Shown here one piece after another: positions 46,856 through 57,528 of a stretch of DNA of 64,000 nt. The notes beneath the pieces were generated by a model, which was not told the DNA's origin, did not search any database, and saw only the letters and a program-made list of their open reading frames with translations. The stretch's first letter is position 1, and every line of letters begins with the position of its first letter. The stretch lies in NCBI RefSeq assembly GCF_003864975.1, contig NZ_BHGL01000007.1:134359-198358 (forward strand), written 5' to 3'. This DNA is from Sulfuriferula thiophila. Lineage in GTDB: Bacteria; Pseudomonadota; Gammaproteobacteria; Burkholderiales; Sulfuriferulaceae. Made by a program: the position numbers and the translations under genes.

Positions 46856-47398
46856 CTATTCAATGGGTGCTGATACGGTTTTAGCATTCAGATATTGAAC
46901 CAGATGATGCACTAATACATTTACGTTCTGTCGCCCGGTATCGATAATGACATCCGCCACTTCACGGTACAGAGGGTCGCGTTGTGCATACAACTCACGC
47001 AGTCGCGCTTTCGGATCCTGGGTTTGTAATAATGGACGATTCCGATCGTGGCGCGTTCTTTGCCACAGTTCGTCCACTGTGCCACGCAAATAGACCACGG
47101 TGCCGTGCTGTTTAAGCAATTCGCGATTAACCGCACTAAGTATAGCCCCGCCACCTGTGGCTAAAACAACGCCTTCCAGCTGGGTCAGTTCGGCAATAAT
47201 CTGCTCTTCACGCTTACGAAATCCCGCCTCCCCCTCAACTTCGAAAATCATGGGAATTGTCACTCCGGTACGACGTACAATTTCGTGATCAGTATCATAA
47301 AACGGACGACGCAAATGCTTGGACAATAATTTGCCTACGGTAGTCTTGCCTGAACCCATCAATCCGACAAGATAGATATTTTTATTCTGATTGTTCAT
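46856..47398 (-). CDS. aroK: Shikimate kinase
   Basis: Phosphorylates shikimate in aromatic amino-acid synthesis. About 180 aa from the ATG at 47398. Walker [17 protein letters not shown], substrate-binding [19 protein letters not shown], the GGGA loop in [10 protein letters not shown] and RNRPLLQ are all present. The open frame extends to a TTG at 47416 but no ribosome site supports it. Usually aroB follows pilQ-aroK; here the next gene is the Sat-CysC-like fusion. Confidence 0.97.
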   Translation of the reverse strand: MNNQNKNIYLVGLMGSGKTTVGKLLSKHLRRPFYDTDHEIVRRTGVTIPMIFEVEGEAGFRKREEQIIAELTQLEGVVLATGGGAILSAVNRELLKQHGTVVYLRGTVDELWQRTRHDRNRPLLQTQDPKARLRELYAQRDPLYREVADVIIDTGRQNVNVLVHHLVQYLNAKTVSAPIE

Positions 47399-47434
47399 TT
47401 TTGGATTGTAACGCAAGGCTATTACTTAACAAAT

Positions 47435-47463
47435 AAAAAAGGCGGGGATTAGCCGCCTTTTTT
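47435..47463 (-). terminator. Terminator between pilQ and aroK
   Basis: AAAAAAGGCGG (47435-47445) and CCGCCTTTTTT (47453-47463) form a stem with a T run on both strands. In the minus direction it lies 17 bp after the pilQ stop and before aroK, so it ends the pilMNOPQ transcript and aroK likely depends on partial readthrough or its own weak promoter. Confidence 0.85.
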
Positions 47464-47479
47464 ATTTACTATGCCGTAT

Positions 47480-49702
47480 TTATTTGAAGCTTAAATCTTC
47501 TTTGACTATACGTGGTGTCAAGAATACTAACAATTCAGTTTTGTTATTCTGCTTGTTTGTAGTTTTAAACAAATTACCTAAGAATGGAATGTCACCAAGC
47601 AATGGTACTTTAGACACATTATTAAGTGTTTGTTGTTCATAAATACCACCCAAGACGGCTGTTTCGCCATTATTGATACGAATCTGCGTCTTCACACGTT
47701 TGGTATCTATTGGATAGGCTACACCACCACCACCAAGATTAATCTGTTGACCTTGCGCATCCTTTTGGACTTCAACCGTTAAAATCACAGAATCGTTATT
47801 AAGGATTTGTGGATTAACTAATAGACATAAGAATGCATCTTTAAATGTCACAGTCGCCGGGGCTGTACTTGTTCCTGGTGTTACGTTAGGAATTTGTATA
47901 CCTTGCAGAATAACAGCCGGTTTCTGATTTGCGGTAATAATACGTGGGCTGGATATAATCTTGCCACGATTATCAGCCTCCAAAGCCGACAGCTCCAGAC
48001 TGAGCAAAGCTCCACTCCCCAGATTTAACAGTGAAAACCCCAACGTAGCTGGAGAACCATTTCCCAAATTGGCAGCAGGCAAATCAACATTGAACGGTGC
48101 TGTCCCAATTGCGCCGGAGGTAGTCCCTGCCGAGGCATTTGTAGCGGTATTTGCATAACCTATTCTGTTGCCAGGCAATATTCCTTGCTGCACGCCAAAC
48201 CTAGCACCTAATTGACGACTGAACGTATCATTCGCAACCACGACACGCGCTTCTATCATCACTTGCTTAGCTGGGGTATCGATCATTTTCAGCATTTCGG
48301 CAACTTCGGCCTGCTTGCTCGGTATATCACTTACTATCAGCGTATTGGTTTGCGACTCTGAGGTGGCGCTACCACGAGCAGAAAGAATACGGTTAGGATT
48401 AGCAGTTGTAGTTGTCGGTGCAATCGCGGTTAAAACTGGTTTATCAGCTTTCACGCCTTGGGCTTGGGCTGAACAAGTCACATCCTCACCGCTATCCCCT
48501 GGTGCTGGAGGTAAACCTAACAAGACACGTGAAGCCTGATCAGCCTTCTTGTAGTTCAATTGATATTGACGCACGACCAATGGCTCAAGCGCTTCCAGAC
48601 TTTGACGTGATTCCAGTTCTGTTTTCTCTTTCGCCAACAACTCATCTTTAGGCGCGACCCAGATTACATTGCCGTTTTCACGCTTATCCAAGCCCTTGCT
48701 TTGCAAGATTATGTCCAGCGCCTGATCCCAAGGCACATCCTTAAGGCGCAGTGTCAAATTGCCGGTAACCGTATCGCTGGTAATAATATTCTTACCAGTA
48801 AAGTCAGCAATCACCTGCAACACAGAACGCACTTCTACGTTCTGGAAATTTAGCGAAAGCTTTTCGCCAATGTATTTCGGCTTGCCACCCACTGCCTTAC
48901 CTGTGGCATCTTCAAGCTTGGCACGAACTTCAATAATGAACTGATTATCTGCCTGATAAGCTGAGTATTCGAAATCACCCTTGGGCTGTATCGTCATTTT
49001 GACGTTATTGCCGCGTCCTTCGGTTTCTACAAACTGTACCGGCGTACCGAAATCGGTGACATCTAACCGACGCTGCAAGGCACGCGCAATATCAGTACTC
49101 ATGAAGTCGACTGACAGGCCTTTACCTTGTTTACGGATATCAATACCTGTGGAACTGTCTGAAAGGGTCGCGATAATTCGACCCTCACCACCTGCACCGC
49201 GACGGAAATCAATATCCTTGATACTATGCTTGCCGACACTGGCAACTGCTTCAGCAAAACGGGGGGTAACATTACTTGTTGCGGCACTATCAGACTCTTG
49301 CAAAGTAATGAATAACGCATTGCCGTCTATGCGTGTTTCGTATTGAGCGGGTTTGCTAAGATTCAACACCAGGCGTGTCCGTTCACCCGCTTGCACAACG
49401 TTGATAGATTTCAATGGCCCTTGATTGACATTAACCGTATTCTTCCCCAGTCCGTTAGCTGTATTAGCCAGATCAAGCGCAACACGAGGAGGATTATTTA
49501 CCGTGAACCCGGCAGGTGAGTTTTGCAAATTCTGCTTTAGACCCACTTTGATTAGCAGCTTGCCACCTTCCAATGTAGAGAAATCAACAGTATCCACACT
49601 ATTAGTATCTGCATTTGCTTGCTGCACATTCAGCAGCATGACTAACACCATAGCGATATATATTGCAAAATGATGGCTAATTTGCGCAATTTTAGTTTTC
49701 AT
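47480..49702 (-). CDS. pilQ: Type IV pilus secretin PilQ
   Basis: Outer-membrane pore for the pilus, 740 aa. Signal peptide (YIAMVLVMLLNVQQANA), two AMIN domains (about 40-270), an STN/N0 domain (LSLNFQNVEVRSVLQVIADF), then N1 and the secretin core with IEARVVVANDTFSRQLG, PRIITANQKPAVILQG and the final VPLLGDIPFLGNLFK. Last gene of pilMNOPQ, 14 bp after pilP. Confidence 0.98.
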   Translation of the reverse strand: MKTKIAQISHHFAIYIAMVLVMLLNVQQANADTNSVDTVDFSTLEGGKLLIKVGLKQNLQNSPAGFTVNNPPRVALDLANTANGLGKNTVNVNQGPLKSINVVQAGERTRLVLNLSKPAQYETRIDGNALFITLQESDSAATSNVTPRFAEAVASVGKHSIKDIDFRRGAGGEGRIIATLSDSSTGIDIRKQGKGLSVDFMSTDIARALQRRLDVTDFGTPVQFVETEGRGNNVKMTIQPKGDFEYSAYQADNQFIIEVRAKLEDATGKAVGGKPKYIGEKLSLNFQNVEVRSVLQVIADFTGKNIITSDTVTGNLTLRLKDVPWDQALDIILQSKGLDKRENGNVIWVAPKDELLAKEKTELESRQSLEALEPLVVRQYQLNYKKADQASRVLLGLPPAPGDSGEDVTCSAQAQGVKADKPVLTAIAPTTTTANPNRILSARGSATSESQTNTLIVSDIPSKQAEVAEMLKMIDTPAKQVMIEARVVVANDTFSRQLGARFGVQQGILPGNRIGYANTATNASAGTTSGAIGTAPFNVDLPAANLGNGSPATLGFSLLNLGSGALLSLELSALEADNRGKIISSPRIITANQKPAVILQGIQIPNVTPGTSTAPATVTFKDAFLCLLVNPQILNNDSVILTVEVQKDAQGQQINLGGGGVAYPIDTKRVKTQIRINNGETAVLGGIYEQQTLNNVSKVPLLGDIPFLGNLFKTTNKQNNKTELLVFLTPRIVKEDLSFK

Positions 49703-49716
49703 TTATTCCCTACTCC

Positions 49717-50223
49717 TTATTGTTCTTGCAACGTCAGCGTACTATCGCGTTCCGCCCAATCACCGGCACTGTCCTGCACGGTTTCTTTTATTTTGACTTC
49801 AGTATCGGTCACAGCCAGCACTTTACCAAAATTCTGGCCCAGATAATTTCCGGTACGCACCCGATAAATCGTGTTCTCAGGCGTTTTGATAACCGCGTAA
49901 ATTTCATTTTTCTGCTTGAGAATGCCAACCAATTTCAGCGATTCCAATGCAAAAGACTCTAGCGGCTCTTTCGGCCTATTCATGTCCGGCTGCAATCCAC
50001 CACCACCTCCCGCGCTTAGCTTTAACTTGCGCGGCTTGAATGGATCAGACAGATCATAAGCATTATATGTAAAAGGTTGGTAAGGCCGCATTTCCGGCAA
50101 TGGATCTACTTTGCCACGCAGATTCGCACCGGATTCTTTAACGAACTGAGTCAAGTCATCATGTTCGCTTCCGGAACACGCAGCAAGGCTAAGCAAGGCA
50201 ACAATAACTACTAATTGTTTCAT
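49717..50223 (-). CDS. pilP: Type IV pilus assembly lipoprotein PilP
   Basis: Inner-membrane lipoprotein linking PilNO to PilQ. 168 aa. Lipobox in MKQLVVIVALLSLAACSG (Cys16). Flexible linker with PYQPFTYNAYDLSDPF, then the beta-sandwich domain (FALESLKLVGILKQ, YRVRTGNYLGQNFG). Starts one base inside the pilO stop. Confidence 0.97.
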   Translation of the reverse strand: MKQLVVIVALLSLAACSGSEHDDLTQFVKESGANLRGKVDPLPEMRPYQPFTYNAYDLSDPFKPRKLKLSAGGGGGLQPDMNRPKEPLESFALESLKLVGILKQKNEIYAVIKTPENTIYRVRTGNYLGQNFGKVLAVTDTEVKIKETVQDSAGDWAERDSTLTLQEQ

Positions 50224-50861
50224 TATTTATTGCCCCCTTGTTTATTGCTTTTATTTTGGGCTGCAAGCTCATCTTCATCCAGATAGCGGTAGGTTTTGAT
50301 GGTTGCATTCATATAGAGAGTGCCATTATCATCTTTACCTGTCTTCTCTGGCCCTATATCCAGATCATGCAGCGTAACGATGCGTGACAGCTGCGATATA
50401 TCGCTGGCAAAGGCCCCGAAGTCATGATAGGCACCTGTCACCCGAATGCTGATTGGCAGTTCCGCATAAAAATCCTTAGGCGTTTCCGTGCCGGGCCTAA
50501 ACAATTCAAATTGCAAGCCACGGCCTAAACCTGCCTGGTTTATATCACTTAGCAAAGCATCCATTTGCGACTTGTTTGGCAGCTGCTTCAACAGCGCTCC
50601 AAATGAATGGTCAATATCATTTAACTGTTGCTTATAAATATCCAGATTCACTGCCTGACGCTTTTTGCCCATAAAACTGTCACGCAGAGTCATTTCTTCC
50701 TGTTGCGCAGCGTTCACCTCATCCAGTTGCCCACTCCATACAAACCAATACCCAAAAAACACAATTACAACCAATGCGACAGCTAACACAACGGCCTTTA
50801 GTGACATCGGCGCATTGGCCAGGTCTTTCAGATTGAGGTTATTTAAATCATTGAAATTCAT
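50223..50861 (-). CDS. pilO: Type IV pilus alignment protein PilO
   Basis: Bitopic inner-membrane protein that pairs with PilN. 212 aa: one transmembrane helix (VVLAVALVVIVFFGYWFVW), a coiled coil (EEMTLRDSFMGKKRQAVNL) and a ferredoxin-like domain (GLGRGLQFELFRPG, IRVTGAYHDFGAFASDIS). Overlaps pilN by 4 bases upstream and pilP by 1 downstream. Confidence 0.97.
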   Translation of the reverse strand: MNFNDLNNLNLKDLANAPMSLKAVVLAVALVVIVFFGYWFVWSGQLDEVNAAQQEEMTLRDSFMGKKRQAVNLDIYKQQLNDIDHSFGALLKQLPNKSQMDALLSDINQAGLGRGLQFELFRPGTETPKDFYAELPISIRVTGAYHDFGAFASDISQLSRIVTLHDLDIGPEKTGKDDNGTLYMNATIKTYRYLDEDELAAQNKSNKQGGNK

Positions 50862-51448
50862 GATTTCCCTCCAGCATTCTGTTTATTATTATCAGCGCCA
50901 TCATTGCCGGGTTGTACTTGCTGCACATTCAGGCTGAATTCATTTGCACGCAATCCTTGCACCGTAGCTGCCTTGATTTCAACCAAAGTTGAGCCATCCA
51001 GCCAAGGTGAAGCATCAAGATTACGCATTAGCGTTGATACTCTAGCACTTGACTGCGCGTAGCCTTGCAAGTTGATTGTATTCCCTGTTTCTTTGATTGA
51101 TTTCAGGTAAACACCTTCGGGCAATAACCTTACCAGCTGATCAAGCAAATGCACTGACTCGGAGCGATTAGTCTGCAGAGTTTCAACGACCTGTTTGCGC
51201 GACAATAAAGCCTGTGTTTGTTCTTTAAGTTTTTTAATATCCGCAATATCTTTATCCAGTTTGCTGATTTCAGCCTTAAGATATTCGTTCCTTGAGTTCT
51301 GATTCTCAAGACGCGCCTCTAGCGCCAGGTAACCTAAAATCACGATAGCAAACGCTATTGCCACAACGGCACCTAACATAATACTGAAATGCCGCAATCT
51401 GGCGGCACGCTGCATCTCACGGTATGGGAGTAAATTGATACGTATCAT
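50858..51448 (-). CDS. pilN: Type IV pilus assembly protein PilN
   Basis: Bitopic inner-membrane protein of the PilMNO platform. 196 aa. The N-terminal cytoplasmic INLLPYRE motif binds PilM. A transmembrane helix (IMLGAVVAIAFAIVILGYLAL), a coiled coil (SKLDKDIADIKKLKEQTQAL) and a periplasmic ferredoxin-like domain (LLPEGVYLKSIKETGN) follow. Overlaps pilM by 4 bases. Confidence 0.98.
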   Translation of the reverse strand: MIRINLLPYREMQRAARLRHFSIMLGAVVAIAFAIVILGYLALEARLENQNSRNEYLKAEISKLDKDIADIKKLKEQTQALLSRKQVVETLQTNRSESVHLLDQLVRLLPEGVYLKSIKETGNTINLQGYAQSSARVSTLMRNLDASPWLDGSTLVEIKAATVQGLRANEFSLNVQQVQPGNDGADNNKQNAGGKS

Positions 51449-52521
51449 GCTGGATCAAACCTCCGCATTGCTAAACCACAAGCCACCATCAGGGCAGGGG
51501 CATCAACAGCCAGTTTGGCAGCCAAGACGCGGGACGACAAAGTCATACCTACAAAGGGGTTTGCAACAAGAGTGCTGGCTTCAGTGCGATTGGCCACAGC
51601 CTCATCCAGACTCGGAATGGCTGCACACCCACCAGCCAGTACGACATGATCAACTTTAGTATAAGAAGTTGAAGAAAAAAACAATTGCAAGGCTCTGCTA
51701 ATTTCCAATGCCAGCGTTTCTGTAAAAGGCTGTAACACCTCTAGCGCGTAATTCTCAGGCAGTTTGCCTTTGCGTTTGGCTTTCTCTGCTTCTTCATAAG
51801 ACATACCAAATCTACGCTGTATCTCTTGCGTCAACTGGACGCCGCCAAAAGACTGTTCACGCGAATAAACCATGACATTATTGACGAAAACCATAATATG
51901 CATGGTTGTCGAACCGATATCAATTAATGCAACTGATTGCCCGTTGCCACCATCCGGCAACACATGCAACATACCTTCATAGGCAGTTTGACTCGCGTTA
52001 AATTCGGCATCCATCACCAGCACCTTCAAGCCCGCTGATTCTGCTACTGCAACGCGATCCTCTACCTTTTCCTTACGACTGGCGACAATCAGCACCTCTA
52101 CGTCATCAGCGGAGTTAGCAGATGGCCCCAGTATCTGAAAATCAAGATTCACCTCATCCAATGCAAAAGGGATCGCCTGGTTGGCTTCCGCCTCAACCTG
52201 GATTTCCATATCCGTCTCGGACAGACTGGCAGGCAAAACGATTTTTTTGGTAATCACCGCGGCCGCCGGCAAAGCGAGCGCCACATGTTTGGCACGGGTA
52301 CCCATGCTCGTCCATGCGCGCTTCATCGCCTCCACCACCTCATCCATTTTTGCGATATTTCCCTCAACTACCGCATCTTTGGACAAAGGCTCGATGACAT
52401 ATCGCTCGATGCAATACTGATTACGACCAGCATCGCTTAGCTCCACCATCTTGATAGCGGACGAACTTATGTCAACGCCGATCAAGGGTGGGGATTTGAT
52501 TTTGAGAAAGTCGAACTGCAA
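51445..52521 (-). CDS. pilM: Type IV pilus inner-membrane platform protein PilM
   Basis: Cytoplasmic actin-like ATP-binding protein, 358 aa. ATPase motifs: LIGVDISSSAIKMVEL (phosphate 1), VALIDIGSTTMHIMVF (phosphate 2) and VVLAGGCAAIPSL (adenosine). The start is TTG at 52521, preceded by a good ribosome site AAGGGA at 6 bases; no ATG lies upstream. A TTTACA box sits about 60-80 bp upstream on the minus strand, but no good -10 accompanies it. First gene of pilMNOPQ. Confidence 0.97.
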   Translation of the reverse strand: MQFDFLKIKSPPLIGVDISSSAIKMVELSDAGRNQYCIERYVIEPLSKDAVVEGNIAKMDEVVEAMKRAWTSMGTRAKHVALALPAAAVITKKIVLPASLSETDMEIQVEAEANQAIPFALDEVNLDFQILGPSANSADDVEVLIVASRKEKVEDRVAVAESAGLKVLVMDAEFNASQTAYEGMLHVLPDGGNGQSVALIDIGSTTMHIMVFVNNVMVYSREQSFGGVQLTQEIQRRFGMSYEEAEKAKRKGKLPENYALEVLQPFTETLALEISRALQLFFSSTSYTKVDHVVLAGGCAAIPSLDEAVANRTEASTLVANPFVGMTLSSRVLAAKLAVDAPALMVACGLAMRRFDPA

Positions 52522-52666
52522 CAGAAATCCCTTTTTTATTTAGTGGTTAGGAAACAAATCAACAATTCACGTTAAAGACTATCAGCAAGTTACTAGAGTG
52601 TAAACTATTTTTTTATTACCGAAAAAGAACAATTCATCATTTATATAGTCACAATCATTTCGCATC

Positions 52667-52672
52667 TATAAT
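52667..52672 (+). promoter_or_regulatory. -10 box for the PBP1A gene
   Basis: A perfect TATAAT lies 32 bp before the ATG of the penicillin-binding protein gene. The -35 region is poor (TAGTCA at 15-bp spacing, or TATAGT at 17). It occupies the 183-bp divergent gap to pilM, which is AT-rich and otherwise shows nothing. Confidence 0.5.
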
Positions 52673-52704
52673 GTCGTTCAGAACGTTCTAATTGGATTAA
52701 CTTC

Positions 52705-55053
52705 ATGCTCAAATCACACTGGCGTTATATTTTAGCCATATTTATTGGTTTTATTATTCTTATAACTGCATTGGTGCTGCTTACTGTTGCATTAATCTAC
52801 CCTAAATTACCCAGTCTGGATACGCTTACTAACTACCAGCCAAAAATCCCGATGCGGGTATATACAGCCGACGGCGCTTTGTTAGCTGAATTTGGTGCAG
52901 AGCACCGTGCTGTGGTAGCACTGAACAAAACGCCAAAATTCCTGCAGCAGGCGATTCTAGCAGCTGAAGATGACCGTTTTTATCAACATGGCGGCGTCGA
53001 CACCATGGGTGTTATGCGTGCGGCGCTCAGCAACCTGACATCCGGTGGAGCAAAAGAAGGCGCATCCACCATTACCATGCAGGTTGCACGTAATTTTTTC
53101 TTATCTAGCGAAAAAACACTCACTCGAAAATTAAACGAAGCTTTACTGGCAATTAAAATAGAACACACCTTGAGCAAGGATGAAATCCTTACGCTCTATA
53201 TCAATCAGATTTATTTAGGACAGCGCGCATACGGGTTTGGTGCTGCATCGCTAGCCTACTTCGGTAAACCTCTGGAAAAGATCAATCTGGCCGAAGCCGC
53301 CATGCTTGCCGGTTTACCCAAAGCACCATCCCGCTACAACCCAGTTGTAAATTTCCCGCGGGCTCAAGCGCGCCAACACTATGTATTGCGCCGCATGCTT
53401 GACTTGAACTACATTGACAATGACCAGTATCAAGCCGCCATCAACCAGCCACTCATCGTTCGCACCGCAAAAGAAGCTGGCAACGGCGTCAGTGCCGATT
53501 ATGTTGCAGAAATGATACGCCAGGCAATGTATGACCGCTATCAGGATGCGATTTACACCAATGGTCTAAAGGTTTACACCACATTACGCAAACACGACCA
53601 GGACGTTGCTAATCTCGCATTGTGGCAAGGTGTCGAAGAATATGATCATCGCCATGGGTACCGAGGTATCGAAGGCAACATTTCCCTCCCCGCTGATGCA
53701 CAAGCCATGCAAGCCGAACTGGACAATGCACTGCAGGACATAGCTACCGTCCATGACCTGGTTCCAGCTGTCGTCTTATCCAGTAACGCAAAACGGGTAC
53801 ATGCTTACGTCAAGGATATCGGCGAAGTTGATATTCGCGGAGATGGTTTAAAATTTGCACAAAAATTATTAGCCAATTCACCGCAAAACAAACTGGCATT
53901 GCATCCCGGCGCATTAATCCGCGTACAAAAAGTTGCCAATACAGACAACTGGCGCATCAATCAACTTCCCCAAGTAGAAGCCGCTTTTGTATCGCTGGAC
54001 CCAAAAACCGGTGCTATCCGGGCTTTGGTGGGCGGAATTGATTATGACAGAAACAAATTCAATCATGTCACCCAGGCTTGGCGACAGCCCGGATCGACAT
54101 TCAAACCATTTATTTATTCAGCCGCCCTGGAAAAAGGATTTACTGCAGCTACACTGGTAGAAGACGCCCCCATTACCATCAGCCCGGATCAAACCGGCGG
54201 CGTACTCTGGGAGCCTAAGAATTATGAAGGTGACTATTCCGGCATAGTCAGCGTGCGCAAGGCGCTAACCAAGTCACTGAACCTGCCGACTATCCGAATT
54301 TTACAGGCTATCAGCCCCGCCTACGCACAGGACTATATCAAACGCTTTGGTTTTGACCCTGCTCGCCAACCACCTTATTTGACACTTGCACTAGGTGCAG
54401 GATCAGTAACACCTTTGCAACTGGCGAGCGCTTACGCCGTTTTTGCAAACAACGGCCAGCAAATAAAGCCTTACCTTATCGACCACATTATCGATCAGAA
54501 TGGCAACACCATTTTAAAAACGGTACCCGACGCAGCTAAGCCAGCAATTGACCCTCGCAATGCGTTCATCATCACCAGCCTCATGCACGATGTTGTCACG
54601 CGCGGCACTGCCGCTAAAGTGACTCAACTGGGTCGTAGCGATCTGGCTGGTAAAACCGGCACTACCAATGATCAGGTCGATGCATGGTTTGCCGGCTTCC
54701 AGCCGTCCTTGGTTGCAGTCGCGTGGATAGGGTTTGATCAGCCACGCACTCTGGGCAGGGGCGAAACGGGCGCACAAGCAGCCTTGCCAATGTGGATGAA
54801 ATACATGGGAGAAATGTTAAAAGGAGTACCACAAGCCACCTTTACCCAACCTAAAGGCGTTGTTAGAGTACCTATTAACCCGCTGACAGGATTACCTGTC
54901 GGTGAAGGCGAAACAGGCACCCCCGAATATTTTTATGAAGAAGCTGTACCAATAGCGACCACTCACACTGCAGCTCCAAGCGAGGGCCTGGATACGCCAG
55001 CTCCCGATCAAAGCGATACCAAAACACCCGAACCGAGCAGTCCGCTAATGTGA
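52705..55053 (+). CDS. mrcA: Penicillin-binding protein 1A
   Basis: Bifunctional peptidoglycan glycosyltransferase/transpeptidase, 782 aa. N-terminal membrane anchor (ILAIFIGFIILITALVLL), GT51 domain with catalytic Glu in AAEDDRFYQHGG, GASTITMQVARNFFL and LYINQIYLGQRAYGFG, then an OB-like insert. The transpeptidase has SxxK in PGSTFKPFIY (near 464), the SLN motif in TKSLNLPT and KTGT in AGKTGTTNDQ. The C-terminus is Pro/Thr-rich. The 2-component neighbourhood of pilM and PBP1A in divergent orientation is common in proteobacteria. Confidence 0.97.
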   Translation: MLKSHWRYILAIFIGFIILITALVLLTVALIYPKLPSLDTLTNYQPKIPMRVYTADGALLAEFGAEHRAVVALNKTPKFLQQAILAAEDDRFYQHGGVDTMGVMRAALSNLTSGGAKEGASTITMQVARNFFLSSEKTLTRKLNEALLAIKIEHTLSKDEILTLYINQIYLGQRAYGFGAASLAYFGKPLEKINLAEAAMLAGLPKAPSRYNPVVNFPRAQARQHYVLRRMLDLNYIDNDQYQAAINQPLIVRTAKEAGNGVSADYVAEMIRQAMYDRYQDAIYTNGLKVYTTLRKHDQDVANLALWQGVEEYDHRHGYRGIEGNISLPADAQAMQAELDNALQDIATVHDLVPAVVLSSNAKRVHAYVKDIGEVDIRGDGLKFAQKLLANSPQNKLALHPGALIRVQKVANTDNWRINQLPQVEAAFVSLDPKTGAIRALVGGIDYDRNKFNHVTQAWRQPGSTFKPFIYSAALEKGFTAATLVEDAPITISPDQTGGVLWEPKNYEGDYSGIVSVRKALTKSLNLPTIRILQAISPAYAQDYIKRFGFDPARQPPYLTLALGAGSVTPLQLASAYAVFANNGQQIKPYLIDHIIDQNGNTILKTVPDAAKPAIDPRNAFIITSLMHDVVTRGTAAKVTQLGRSDLAGKTGTTNDQVDAWFAGFQPSLVAVAWIGFDQPRTLGRGETGAQAALPMWMKYMGEMLKGVPQATFTQPKGVVRVPINPLTGLPVGEGETGTPEYFYEEAVPIATTHTAAPSEGLDTPAPDQSDTKTPEPSSPLM

Positions 55054-55058
55054 CCAAT

Positions 55059-56684
<1,626 letters not shown>

Positions 56685-56691
56685 TCAAAAC

Positions 56692-56775
56692 AACGGCTAT
56701 CTTAATTAACAGATAGCCGTTATTGCTGTCTCCCGCTTCTCCTCCCTGAGCGGGTGTCCTGACGCTAGTCAGGAC
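56692..56775. other. Cluster of three hairpins between engB and hemB
   Basis: Three consecutive inverted repeats. (a) AACGGCTATCT at 56692-56702 with AGATAGCCGTT at 56711-56721, 11 bp. (b) CCCGCT at 56732-56737 with AGCGGG at 56749-56754. (c) GTCCTGAC at 56756-56763 with GTCAGGAC at 56768-56775, 8 bp over a GCTA loop. A fourth, the terminator at 56782, follows directly. On the plus strand this reads like a small RNA with its own terminator; on the minus strand the same helices would form the hemB leader. I do not recognise a known Rfam family. Confidence 0.5.
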
Positions 56776-56781
56776 GTTTTG

Positions 56782-56817
56782 ACCTCGGTTACTCTCCCCT
56801 GTGACCGAGGTTTTTTT
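56782..56817 (+). terminator. Plus-strand intrinsic terminator at the end of engB
   Basis: ACCTCGGTTAC (56782-56792) pairs with GTGACCGAGGT (56801-56811; one G-T wobble) and is followed by six more T. It points on the plus strand, where no protein gene lies just upstream, and overlaps the last codons of engB on the other strand. Confidence 0.75.
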
Positions 56818-57421
56818 CGGCCTGATCATCTTCGTCAAACCATTTTGAAACAACTGATTCAACCTCATCCACGCCCAATTTCTTAGAGCTTGAAAACAGC
56901 TGGACACTATATGTAGACGACAGTTTCCCCAATTCTTCCTTAACCAGACGCAACACAGCCATACATTCACTACGATTCAGTTTATCGCTTTTAGTCAGCA
57001 AACAATGCACCGGCTTGCCGGTTGGCAAAAACCACTGCAGCATATTCCGATCAAGATCAGTCAATGGGTGTCGCGAGTCCATAATCAGAACCAAACCTCG
57101 CAATTGGGGACGTTGTGTCAGATACTCACTCAACAATTCACGCCAATGATCTTTTATTGCACCCGGGACTTTAGCATATCCATATCCTGGTAAATCTACC
57201 AAATATCGCTGCCCACCCAGACTGAAATAGTTAATATGCTGCGTCCGTCCTGGCGTCTTACTCACAAAAGCCAAACGCGTTCTATTAGCCAATGTATTGA
57301 TTGCACTAGACTTTCCTGCATTTGAGCGTCCGGCAAAAGCAACTTCGGCATGACTCTCTACAGGCAGGTCGCGTAAATGATTAACAGTGGTATAAAACAC
57401 TGCTGGTTGAAAAAAATTCAT
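56789..57421 (-). CDS. engB: Ribosome biogenesis GTPase EngB (YihA/YsxC)
   Basis: Essential GTPase in 50S assembly. About 210 aa from the ATG at 57421; the longer reading from 57445 is unsupported. G1 [18 protein letters not shown]2 [12 protein letters not shown]3 [15 protein letters not shown]4 LLTKSDKL and G5 FSSSKKLG. In minus-strand order it lies upstream of hemB. Divergent from cytochrome c4. Confidence 0.97.
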   Translation of the reverse strand: MNFFQPAVFYTTVNHLRDLPVESHAEVAFAGRSNAGKSSAINTLANRTRLAFVSKTPGRTQHINYFSLGGQRYLVDLPGYGYAKVPGAIKDHWRELLSEYLTQRPQLRGLVLIMDSRHPLTDLDRNMLQWFLPTGKPVHCLLTKSDKLNRSECMAVLRLVKEELGKLSSTYSVQLFSSSKKLGVDEVESVVSKWFDEDDQAEKNLGHRGE

Positions 57422-57528
57422 AAATTTAGTTCCAAAAAAACACACCCTAGTAGATTCGGGCTAGCGTGAAAAATAAAACAAGGATAAAATAATTACTTTT
57501 TAGCATGTTACGGTAAGAGGAGCTCACG

